DNA of 44,269 nt from positions 1 to 44,269 of the forward strand of contig JAEXNT010000050.1 in the NCBI GenBank assembly GCA_023439545.1, given 5' to 3'. Source of the DNA: Bacillota bacterium. GTDB lineage: Bacteria; Bacillota; Clostridia; Acetivibrionales; DTU013. This document shows positions 16,344-24,515 of this stretch, piece by piece; position 1 is the stretch's first letter; every line of letters begins with the position of its first letter. The notes beneath the pieces were generated by a model that did no database searches, was not told the DNA's origin, and was given only the letters and a program-made list of their open reading frames with translations. The translations under genes and the position numbers were made by a program.

Positions 16344-17723
16344 CTACTTCGAATCCTTGCTTTTGGCATCATACTGTGCATCGATCGCAGCAGCTGCCGC
16401 GGCTGGGCTGACTCCTGCAAACATGGTTTGAATCTCTGTCCTGAAAATCTCTTGTGCGGATGGGAAGTCAAAGTATACATCGAATTCATCGCTGCCGGCA
16501 GTGATCTTTCCATATGTATCCAGGAAATTGGAGATCGGTTTGCTCGGCGTGACACCCAACGCTTTAAAATCTACGTTAACCGGAAAGACGCTCACACCGT
16601 TCTTAACGGCCTGATCATTAAAGCTTTCCTGGCTGAGCATATAGGAAACTAAATCGTAAGCTGCGTTCAGACGGGCAGTCTCATTTTCAGGAGTCATAAC
16701 GGAGAATCCGTCGCCTGCGGAAATAAACCAGTAATCCTTATTCTCGGGTTTATCTTTAAAATACGGGAAACGTGTGACAACGATGTCATCTTCACTTTTT
16801 GCCGCTTTCACAGCCGCTGTGGAGTTAACCAGCATACCTGGATACATAGCGGCTTTTCCGTTCAAGAACATGGATTCCATACCTTTGGCATCCAAAGAAA
16901 TAGCGTCTGTGCCAAACAGACCGGCTTTCTGCATTTCATCAAACTTTTCAAAAACAGATAAACCTTCCTTATCCGACCATTTTACCTGTCTCGTGATTAG
17001 CATTTCACGAAGTTCAGGGCCATACATACGCATCGCCAAAATGGTGTAGAAGTGGCCTAAACGGCCTTTTGTGCCAGCGGAAAGCGCTATTGGCGTAATT
17101 CCCTTTTTATTCAGCGCAGGGGCGATCTCATAGATATCTTCCCAGGTTTCCGGCACCTTAAGACCATTGTCTTCCAACAATTTTTTGTTGATATAAAAGA
17201 CGGTACCGATGTTGACATTGGCAGGAATTCCATAGATGCCGTTGATTCCTTTGACGGAATAGTCCCATGGAGATAGATAGTTTTTATCTTTCGGACCCGT
17301 ATAGGCTTGTGATTCTATCAGGCTTGTCATGTCCCTGATCAGGCCGTTTTTAACCCATTGATAAGCTTTGTTGTAGCCGTAGTTTGTCATAATATCGGGG
17401 CAATCATTTGCCGCGATACTGGATTTTAATTTTGATTCGTAAACGTCCAGTTCGTTGACTGAGAGATCCTCAATAGTGACATTATCATTCTGCTCATCGT
17501 ACTGGTGCAGGCGATCATAATAAAACTGTCCCATGGCATCGGGAGCACCGTCAATATAACGTGACATATAGGTAAGTGTCACAGGTTTCTGTGGTTCTTC
17601 CGGAGCCGTGCCGGAGCTTGCCGCTGAAGAAGCTGAAGGATTCGGCGCCGGTGACTGTGCGCAACCGCCTAGCATACCAACGGCAAGCAGAAGTGCCAGG
17701 AAAATAGTAAGAACTTTTTTCAT
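16344..17723 (-). CDS. Sugar ABC transporter substrate-binding lipoprotein (CUT1)
   Basis: A 459-residue binding protein with a lipoprotein signal peptide ending MLGGC (C21 lipidated), an Ala/Ser/Pro-rich spacer (about 22-48), and a family 1 type extracellular solute-binding fold: TLTYMSRY at the first strand, PDIMTNYG, an IYGIPANVNIGTVFYINK hinge strand, and FLNGKAAMYPG. It captures the oligosaccharide outside the membrane. The start has a strong AAAGGAGG. It opens the importer operon; its upstream neighbours, the response regulator gene and its terminator, lie about 170 bases away, so a separate promoter controlled by that regulator is likely but I could not place it with confidence. Confidence 0.92.
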   Translation of the reverse strand: MKKVLTIFLALLLAVGMLGGCAQSPAPNPSASSAASSGTAPEEPQKPVTLTYMSRYIDGAPDAMGQFYYDRLHQYDEQNDNVTIEDLSVNELDVYESKLKSSIAANDCPDIMTNYGYNKAYQWVKNGLIRDMTSLIESQAYTGPKDKNYLSPWDYSVKGINGIYGIPANVNIGTVFYINKKLLEDNGLKVPETWEDIYEIAPALNKKGITPIALSAGTKGRLGHFYTILAMRMYGPELREMLITRQVKWSDKEGLSVFEKFDEMQKAGLFGTDAISLDAKGMESMFLNGKAAMYPGMLVNSTAAVKAAKSEDDIVVTRFPYFKDKPENKDYWFISAGDGFSVMTPENETARLNAAYDLVSYMLSQESFNDQAVKNGVSVFPVNVDFKALGVTPSKPISNFLDTYGKITAGSDEFDVYFDFPSAQEIFRTEIQTMFAGVSPAAAAAAIDAQYDAKSKDSK

Positions 17724-17883
17724 AATAAATATCCTCCTTTTGAACTAGATATTTGATGGTTATTATTCTATTGAAATTGCATAAGGAAGAACATGTGATT
17801 TTTTTGGCTTTCTTAGAGTATTTTTTGTATCGTCTGATTTTCGTCGCAAACGGTATTCCTCAAAAGAAAATTTAACGGGAATA

Positions 17884-17915
17884 CTACAAAATGAACCGCA
17901 CAGCATCCTGTGCGG
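17884..17915 (-). terminator. Terminator of the kinase/regulator operon
   Basis: Perfect eight-base stem CCGCACAG (17896-17903) and CTGTGCGG (17908-17915) with loop CATC, followed leftward by TTCATTTTG. It lies just after the response regulator stop codon at 17920 and separates the signalling genes from the importer operon. Confidence 0.65.
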
Positions 17916-17919
17916 CCGA

Positions 17920-19446
17920 TTAATTTCTTTTATAGGCGGATGGAGAAACACCATAAAATTTTTTGAATCGTTTTGAAAAGTAATAAGGGTCCGTATACCC
18001 TACCCGTTCCATTACCTCAACAAGATTCAAATTCCCGGAGAGCAGCAAATCCCTCGCGTTTGACATTCTGATTTGTGTAATATATTGAATCAATGGTTGT
18101 CCATTAAAGCGTTTAAATGCATCGCTAAGGTAAGAAGCATTCAAGGAAAGAGCTTGCGCAATAGAACTCAACCCCAGATTGGCATCCATGTAATTATCCT
18201 CTACAATCTGTTCCACCTTTTTCACCAGCATAGAGCCTGTAATCGAGGCAAAGTAGTTTTTTTGAGAAATACATTGAGCCGTAATTTCTGTAAGCTGTTG
18301 TTTAAGCTGCTCCAACGTATCACAACTGTTGATTAATTCAAAAGCCTGCATCTTAAACAGTACGTCTCCGATCCATTCGCCGTTCATGTGCAATGTCATC
18401 CTCTGAACTTCAAGCAGGACATTCTCTAAAAATAAATGGAGCCCGAATATGGAATTATGATTATCAACCAAATGGGTGAACGCTCCGTTAATCGCTTCTT
18501 CAATTTGCGCCAGGTTTTGCTCCTGCAGCCCGCTATTGAAATAGGCTTTGAAATCTCTCAATTTTTCAATTCCGAGGATCTTCCGATGGCTGATGTAGTC
18601 GTCATAACAGAAAACATTTGCCGCTTTCTCGAGAAGCTGCTGGCGGAAAATCAAACGCGCCTCTTTATAAGCTATGTGCAGCTCCTCCGGCGTACCGTAA
18701 TGCATTGTTGAAACACCAAAATAAACCTTTTGCAGATTCAGCGCGGCATATTCCTGCAGCCAGCCCATCGTCTGGGGATATGTTTTCTCCTCAATGATCC
18801 GGAACATCCCCTGAGGCAGGTTTATTTCAGCGGCCATGCTCCATTCTTCAGGAATGGCCGACTCAATATTAATAGTCGATTTTGATTGATAATAGATAAT
18901 ACGGTATTTTTTCTCCGGGTCAATCCCATATTGCCGTAATTGCCTTGCGGTATCCGGGCGGTTCATAAAGCTATCGGTTAATATGGCGCCAAAAAACATA
19001 TCCGATTTCATTTGTTCCGTCTGTGATTTCAGTACGGCATGTTCCTTGATCCGGTTATCCAGGGATACTTTTTGATCGATGCGTTCACAGGCTTTAAGTA
19101 CCGCCTGCGACAGCTCTTCACCGTCAATGGGCTTTAAAATATAATCCAGCACGTCAAAATTCAACGCTGACTTGGCATATTCAAATTTGTCATAACCGGT
19201 TAGTATAATTAGCTGCATATCATAACCGCGGCTTCGGATTTCCTTGCACAGGGCAAGACCGTCCATAATGGGCATGGAAATATCCAGTATGATCAAATCA
19301 AAATGGCGCTCTTCCATCAGAGTAAGAGCCTCCCGGCCGCCTTCACAGTCAAGAACAGTATCAAACCCCAAGGCCAGCCAGTCCACGCATTTGCGTACAC
19401 GAATCCGGATGTAATATTCATCATCAACCAATAATACCGATTTCAT
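17920..19446 (-). CDS. Response regulator with AraC-type DNA-binding domain (YesN type)
   Basis: A 508-residue regulator. Residues 1-125 are a receiver domain (acidic D8-D9, phosphoacceptor D55 in LIILDISMP, K in YILKP). A middle region of about 270 residues has no clear motif. The last 100 residues are an AraC/XylS double helix-turn-helix (LSSIAQALSLNASYLSDAFKR and VMERVGYTDPYYFSKRFK). Partner of the sensor kinase encoded upstream; the two overlap as ATGA, so they are co-translated. YesN-type regulators next to CUT1 importers usually activate the importer operon in response to extracellular sugar, which fits the gene order here. Confidence 0.92.
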   Translation of the reverse strand: MKSVLLVDDEYYIRIRVRKCVDWLALGFDTVLDCEGGREALTLMEERHFDLIILDISMPIMDGLALCKEIRSRGYDMQLIILTGYDKFEYAKSALNFDVLDYILKPIDGEELSQAVLKACERIDQKVSLDNRIKEHAVLKSQTEQMKSDMFFGAILTDSFMNRPDTARQLRQYGIDPEKKYRIIYYQSKSTINIESAIPEEWSMAAEINLPQGMFRIIEEKTYPQTMGWLQEYAALNLQKVYFGVSTMHYGTPEELHIAYKEARLIFRQQLLEKAANVFCYDDYISHRKILGIEKLRDFKAYFNSGLQEQNLAQIEEAINGAFTHLVDNHNSIFGLHLFLENVLLEVQRMTLHMNGEWIGDVLFKMQAFELINSCDTLEQLKQQLTEITAQCISQKNYFASITGSMLVKKVEQIVEDNYMDANLGLSSIAQALSLNASYLSDAFKRFNGQPLIQYITQIRMSNARDLLLSGNLNLVEVMERVGYTDPYYFSKRFKKFYGVSPSAYKRN

Positions 19447-21218
19447 TTAAACTCTCCTTGTTCATCCAGCGGCAGAGAAATGCTGACGCGTGTCCCAATC
19501 CCATATTTACTTCTGATCTGCAGCCCGTATTTTTCGCCAAAAACCAGTTTAATTCGCTCATCAATATTACGAAGCCCAAATCCTCCTCCGTTATAGGATT
19601 TTTTGTGCTTCCCTGCCATAATGCAGCGGAGCTCCTCGGGGTGAATCCCGCAGCCATTGTCCGTAATGGTAATAACCATTTTATCTTCCATAAGCCGGCC
19701 GCGAATCCGCAAGCTCCCAGGTTTCCTTTTGCCAAGGAATCCATGTACTATGGAGTTTTCGACCAGGGGCTGCAGAATTAGCTTAGGTGTTTTCGCATGA
19801 ATCATCACATCAGGGAAATCGTAATCGAACTCAAAACTGTTACGGTAACGAATCTTGACAATTTCCAAATACCGAAGAGTAATTTGCACCTCCTGGTCTA
19901 TGGTCACCAGGGTATCTCCCCCGCTTAGAACTCCACGGTAAAAGCGGGAAATATGATTGATCATGCGAATCGCCTGTTTGTCCTCTCCCGCGTCAATGAT
20001 ACCGCAAACAGTCTCGAGGGAATTATAAAGAAAATGAGGGTTGATCTGCATTTGCAAATTTTCCAGTTCATACCTGCGCTTTTGCTCTGATTGATAACGA
20101 ATCAACTCCATTAGTCTGACAGTATTATCGATCATCTCATCCAGTTGTGAGCCCAGTTCTCCGAACTCGTCCTGGGTGTGCAGGCGGACTCGCGCTGAAT
20201 AATCGCCGTGGCTGACACTGTCGATTACCGATATTACGCGTTCCAGCGGACTAGTGGTCTTTCTCGCTGTCCATTTTACAAGGATAGAAGCGATTGTGAT
20301 CCCGGCAAAGCCGATAAAAATAATGATCCATACGAGTTGACCAACTTCCCCTACGATTTCTCGTTTCGGAATCATACCGACCAATCGATATCCCAGCTTT
20401 TTATATTCTTTACAAATCACAATATACGGGACATCATCTATGTCGAAAATCCGACCTTCGTTGCTGTGAGTGCTCACGAACTCGTAGTATTTTTTATCCG
20501 CCAGGCTTTTCCCCAGCAGTGTTTTGTCGCTGCAGGATACAATCCGGCCGTCAGCATCCACCAGTAAGAATTGCAAACCTTCAGACTCAAAATTGCGGTA
20601 CATCTTATTAACCTGATTTTCATCAATAATCAACTCCATCACGCCAACGAATTTTCCATTATAATTACTCACTCGGCGGAGCAGCGAAATATAAGAAGTT
20701 CCTTTATCAGTTAGAGCGAAATCCGTCCAATCAGAACTTTTCTTTGTATCCATAAACGCTGTAATCGTATCCCATTGCTGAGTGATAGAATTGTCGAAAT
20801 GATCCAGATAACTGCCGAATGCAATCCAGTTTATGGTATCATAAAAGCGAATTTTCTTGATAGTCGTATAAGAGGAATATAGATCGGACAACGTGACGGC
20901 AAATTTGATAGAACGCATAATACTAGTGGCTTCATCCTGTTCATCATCGGATAACAGCATGTCCTGATATTCCTGATTAAGAATAATTGTCAGAGAATCT
21001 TTCTCATATTCGTCAAACTGCATGTCAAGCTTTTCTGAGATAGCGAAAAGATCTTTAACTGAATTTTCAATTTTTTGCTTGATTAGAATATCAGAGGAGA
21101 CTTGGCTGATTACTATAACCAGTAACACAACAATACCACATACGATTATGCTATGCAGTAGATTTATCTTGATATAAATCGGCTGTTTCTGATAATACAG
21201 CTTCAGCTTTCCAAACAT
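19443..21218 (-). CDS. Sensor histidine kinase (YesM type)
   Basis: A 591-residue kinase with a membrane span at about 18-39, a large extracellular sensor region (40-292, dCACHE-like by length and layout), a second span (about 293-315), a HAMP domain (316-370), a His_kinase motif with H395 in QINPHFLYNS, and a C-terminal ATPase domain (LVENSIVHG, ITDNGCGI, GFGLRNIDERI). It senses a sugar or a loaded binding protein outside and phosphorylates the partner regulator. I prefer the ATG at 21218 (AAAGGG upstream) because the promoter at 21266-21293 would leave almost no leader for the longer reading at 21251. Confidence 0.9.
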   Translation of the reverse strand: MFGKLKLYYQKQPIYIKINLLHSIIVCGIVVLLVIVISQVSSDILIKQKIENSVKDLFAISEKLDMQFDEYEKDSLTIILNQEYQDMLLSDDEQDEATSIMRSIKFAVTLSDLYSSYTTIKKIRFYDTINWIAFGSYLDHFDNSITQQWDTITAFMDTKKSSDWTDFALTDKGTSYISLLRRVSNYNGKFVGVMELIIDENQVNKMYRNFESEGLQFLLVDADGRIVSCSDKTLLGKSLADKKYYEFVSTHSNEGRIFDIDDVPYIVICKEYKKLGYRLVGMIPKREIVGEVGQLVWIIIFIGFAGITIASILVKWTARKTTSPLERVISVIDSVSHGDYSARVRLHTQDEFGELGSQLDEMIDNTVRLMELIRYQSEQKRRYELENLQMQINPHFLYNSLETVCGIIDAGEDKQAIRMINHISRFYRGVLSGGDTLVTIDQEVQITLRYLEIVKIRYRNSFEFDYDFPDVMIHAKTPKLILQPLVENSIVHGFLGKRKPGSLRIRGRLMEDKMVITITDNGCGIHPEELRCIMAGKHKKSYNGGGFGLRNIDERIKLVFGEKYGLQIRSKYGIGTRVSISLPLDEQGEFK

Positions 21219-21265
21219 CTTATTTCCCTTTAGCATAAAATTACGATGCATAGCTCTTTATGTAA

Positions 21266-21293
21266 AGTATAATATATAAAAAAACAAAGTCAA
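21266..21293 (-). promoter_or_regulatory. Promoter of the kinase/regulator operon
   Basis: Leftward TTGACT (21293-21288), 16-base T/A-rich spacer, TATACT (21271-21266). Expected start near 21259 gives a leader of about 40 bases to the ATG at 21218. Confidence 0.6.
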
Positions 21294-21336
21294 CCTGGAA
21301 TAGCTTTCCGCTATTTTCGTGTATATCCCGGCTTTC

Positions 21337-21422
21337 TTCAGGAGTATAAGGCATCGGCAAATATACTTTTCATGCAGGAATTACTTCCGGCAGAAACATC
21401 TGCCAATGCCTGTTTTCCTGAA
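21337..21422 (-). other. Nested inverted repeats downstream of fucI
   Basis: Outer arms TTCAGGA/TCCTGAA (21337-21343, 21416-21422), inner arms AGGCAT/ATGCCT and GGCA/TGCC (21349-21359, 21401-21411), and a central hairpin TGC-a-GGAA-ttac-TTCC-g-GCA. The 86-base segment could fold as one branched RNA or be a decayed REP-like element. No T-run follows. Confidence 0.4.
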
Positions 21423-21468
21423 AGTGTTCAGCAATCCGGTCCACCGGACTACTCCGCCGGCCGCCGCA

Positions 21469-23262
21469 TTATTTATACATTGGACCGTAGTTACTGCAGG
21501 CACGGTAATCCTGAGCTTCCTTATCCATTCCGAACGCATTCCAGCAGCTTGGTCGGAATATCAACTCTTCCGGTACATTATGTAAACAAACCGGTATCCT
21601 TAAAATTGAACAAAGAGTGATTAAATCGGCGCCTATATGTCCATAGCTTATTGCCGCGTGATTCGCACCCCAGTTGTTCATTACGCCATAGGCTGATTTA
21701 AAGGCGCCTTTTCCCGTAACACGGGGCGCAAACCATGTACATGGCCAGGTATAATCCGTCCTCTTCCATAGAACATCAGAAACCTCATCCGGAAGAGAAA
21801 CCGTATAACCTTCGGCAATCTGCATTACCGGTCCCTGACCCTTTATCAGATTTAGGCGTGCCATGGTAACCGGCATCTCGGCCTTTGTGATAAAGCGGGA
21901 TGAATAACCGCCTCCCCTGAAGTATCCCAGATCGGCTTCGCACCACTCGGTTGCTTCCAGGCAGGATTTCATATCCTCTTCTGATATTTCCCAGAAGGAT
22001 TTTATAACCGCCTCTCCGTTTCCGGCTTTTGCTTCACCGCAGGCATCCAGACAGCAAGCTCCGGAATTTATCAGGTGTATAAAGCCATCGGCTTCCCTTG
22101 CATGTCCCTGAAGTTCATAGCCGGTAGCCTTTTTAACGGAAGCACCCGACCAGCAGGTTCTTACATCCGCGAACATCTGGGCTTTATTTGTCAGAAGCTT
22201 AAGCAGCAGCATACCGGCGCCGTTTAGAGTATCATTCTCTGTTGCCAGAATATATGGTTCTCTAGCTCCTTCCCAGTCAAAGGAAGTATTCAGAATCGCT
22301 TCAGCGAAATCGGTGTTCGGATACATGTCGGTCCATTGCCTCTGCCCTTGAAAACCGGCAGCGATAGCGTTATAGCCCAGCTTTTCCTCCTGTCTGTCAG
22401 CAGGAAGATTTGGATTTCCGCACATTAAATCCTTAATGATGCAGGCGCACTTTACACTGAATTCCCAGTCCTTATCCTTTTGTATTCTGCTTCTTTGCGC
22501 ATATTCCGGATTTTTATCGTAACCTTCACGGCAATTTTTCTTTGTCCATACCAATGCTTTCTCATACTGCTCTTTGTCATATATTCCCTGTTCAATACGC
22601 CGGAGAACTTCCACCTCATCAACAGATTCACATCTCATGCCGAGATAATTTTCAAAAAAGCCCGTATCTATGCTTGAACCGGCAATACCCATACAGACTG
22701 AACCAATCTGCAGGTAGGACTTGCCTCTCATTGTAGCTGCCGCTACAGCCGCTTTTGCAAACCGCAGGATTTTTTCCCGGACATCCGCCGGTATCTCCTG
22801 ATCATCCTTTTCCTGGACACGGTCTCCATAAATGCCAAATGCGGGGAGCCCCTTCTGGGCATAACCGGCAAGCACTGAAGCCAGATACACGGCGCCGGGC
22901 CTCTCAGTGGCATTTAATCCCCAAACCGCCTTAATTGTCATCGGATCCATATCCATTGTCTCTGATCCGTAACACCAGCATGGGGTTACCGATAAAGTTA
23001 TTTCAACTCCGGCTTTTCTAAATTTATCGGCACAGGCTGCTGCCTCTGCAACCCTGCCTATTGTCGTGTCGGCGATAATCACTTCAACAGGCTCGCCATT
23101 GGAATATCTTAAATTATCCTTCAGGAGCTGTGACGCTGCTTTTGCCATGCTCATGGTCTGCTCTTCCAGCGAGCCTCTCACATCCAACATGCCCTGTCTG
23201 GCATCAATAATGGGGCGGATACCGATTACCGGGTATTCTCCTATCAATCTATTTACCGCCAT
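21469..23262 (-). CDS. fucI: L-fucose isomerase
   Basis: A 597-residue enzyme (E. coli FucI has 591) that converts L-fucose to L-fuculose, and D-arabinose to D-ribulose, in the cytoplasm. Conserved metal-site residues are E342 (in ATEND), D366 (in FADVR, the same 24-residue spacing as E337/D361 of E. coli) and H535 (in GANHAAI). The N-terminus IGIRPIIDARQG and the CWCYGSETMDMDP segment are also typical. The ATG at 23262 has GAGGAGGG upstream and is preferred over an in-frame codon 11 codons earlier. L-fuculokinase and fuculose-phosphate aldolase genes are not in the window. Divergent from an AraC-type regulator; the gene links the locus to fucose. Confidence 0.93.
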   Translation of the reverse strand: MAVNRLIGEYPVIGIRPIIDARQGMLDVRGSLEEQTMSMAKAASQLLKDNLRYSNGEPVEVIIADTTIGRVAEAAACADKFRKAGVEITLSVTPCWCYGSETMDMDPMTIKAVWGLNATERPGAVYLASVLAGYAQKGLPAFGIYGDRVQEKDDQEIPADVREKILRFAKAAVAAATMRGKSYLQIGSVCMGIAGSSIDTGFFENYLGMRCESVDEVEVLRRIEQGIYDKEQYEKALVWTKKNCREGYDKNPEYAQRSRIQKDKDWEFSVKCACIIKDLMCGNPNLPADRQEEKLGYNAIAAGFQGQRQWTDMYPNTDFAEAILNTSFDWEGAREPYILATENDTLNGAGMLLLKLLTNKAQMFADVRTCWSGASVKKATGYELQGHAREADGFIHLINSGACCLDACGEAKAGNGEAVIKSFWEISEEDMKSCLEATEWCEADLGYFRGGGYSSRFITKAEMPVTMARLNLIKGQGPVMQIAEGYTVSLPDEVSDVLWKRTDYTWPCTWFAPRVTGKGAFKSAYGVMNNWGANHAAISYGHIGADLITLCSILRIPVCLHNVPEELIFRPSCWNAFGMDKEAQDYRACSNYGPMYK

Positions 23263-23381
23263 ACTTTCCCTCCTCTTTTTATTGCCTGATATCATCGGTT
23301 GTTCCGTCCTGATAAATCAACACAGCTACACGGTATTTTCAGGATTTGTGCATCCGTACAACCGAATATACTATACTCAGC

Positions 23382-23423
23382 ATACTAATTTTATCTTGAC
23401 ATATAGTAAAAGGCTCGTAATTT
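23382..23423. promoter_or_regulatory. Overlapping divergent promoters of fucI and the AraC-type gene
   Basis: Leftward (fucI): TTTACT (23410-23405), 17-base spacer, TAGTAT (23387-23382). Rightward (regulator): TTGACA (23396-23401), 16-base spacer, TAATTT (23418-23423). The two footprints overlap, so polymerase binding to one would exclude the other. This leaves a 5' leader of about 110 bases for fucI. Confidence 0.5.
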
Positions 23424-23500
23424 TCTGTTGTAATATGGACATTTTTTGTGAATATAGTTAAACTGAAGGTATATCATACTATGTAAACCGAGGATTTCAA

Positions 23501-24442
23501 ATGAAGGTATTTCATGAGATAAGAAACTACGATACCAATTTCATGGTATGGCATGCATTATATTCTAATATCAGCTTTATGGCTCATTGGCATAAGGAAA
23601 TTGAACTGGTATATGTCAGAGACGGAATATTGGAAATAAATATAACCAATAAAAGTTATATAGTCAAAAAAGGAGATTTTATCTTCATAGACAGCGGCGA
23701 AATCCATTACAGTCAGTCCTCCGATAAAGCTAACTGTGTAGACTTTATCCTGTTTGATCATTTTATATTATCATCCGGGTATCAACCCAGCGGTTTCATT
23801 ACACCGGTTATAACCAGGGAAATGCTGGAGGAATACGGTATAGAATTACAGTGTAAACAGCTTATCAATACAATAATAACAGAGTTGGACCAGAAGGAAG
23901 CGTATTACCAGGATATCATAAAAACAACTCTTCAGAAATTCTGGTATCTGCTGAAACGTTTTCACCCAAGAAATGAAACGGGATTTAATAAAGGAAGCCA
24001 GCATTTATACAAGCTGGCTGCTTTCCAGCAGATGCTGACATACATAGAAAATAATTATCAGATACCAATACCACTTGAGCATGCTGCCGAGCTAATGCAC
24101 TTCAGCGTTAGTCATTTTTCAAAAATTTTCAAAAAAACCATGGGTATTTCTTTTGTGACTTATGTAAATATGGTACGCATCGAGCATGCGATAACCCTGC
24201 TTTACAAAAGTTCAAAAATACTTGATGCGGCATTGGAGAGCGGTTTTGATAATATAAGGACCTTTAACCGCGTCTTTAAACAGATTACAGGATATACACC
24301 AGGTGAATTTACAAAGCTCGAAGATCCACAGACTTATGTATTAGGTTATAACAAACATAAAGAAAAAGATTCCATCATTGTAAAAAATGATTCCACGATG
24401 CTGCTCCAATATATACGAAACAAGAATATACCGATAAAATAA
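23501..24442 (+). CDS. AraC-family regulator with N-terminal cupin
   Basis: A 313-residue regulator. The N-terminal third is a cupin-like sensor domain (FMAHWHKEIELVYVRDG with the H-W-H-K-E pattern, then KKGDFIFIDSGEIHYSQ). The C-terminal 100 residues are an AraC double helix-turn-helix (LEHAAELMHFSVSHFSKIFKK and ALESGFDNIRTFNRVFKQ). It likely binds fucose or a related sugar and controls fucI, from which it is divergently transcribed with an overlapping promoter. The ATG at 23501 has GAGG seven bases upstream. Its codon use is more A+T-rich than that of its neighbours. Confidence 0.9.
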   Translation: MKVFHEIRNYDTNFMVWHALYSNISFMAHWHKEIELVYVRDGILEINITNKSYIVKKGDFIFIDSGEIHYSQSSDKANCVDFILFDHFILSSGYQPSGFITPVITREMLEEYGIELQCKQLINTIITELDQKEAYYQDIIKTTLQKFWYLLKRFHPRNETGFNKGSQHLYKLAAFQQMLTYIENNYQIPIPLEHAAELMHFSVSHFSKIFKKTMGISFVTYVNMVRIEHAITLLYKSSKILDAALESGFDNIRTFNRVFKQITGYTPGEFTKLEDPQTYVLGYNKHKEKDSIIVKNDSTMLLQYIRNKNIPIK

Positions 24443-24515
24443 AGAATGATTTTCATAAATTCATCACTTAACGCCCGGCATCGTTGTCCACTCGATTCGT
24501 ATAGAAATTCGCTTA

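Noticed and set aside
17724..17880. Promoter before the first sugar-binding protein gene
   Set aside because: A -10-like TAGAAT exists but no -35 box at proper spacing; an activated promoter is likely but cannot be placed by eye.
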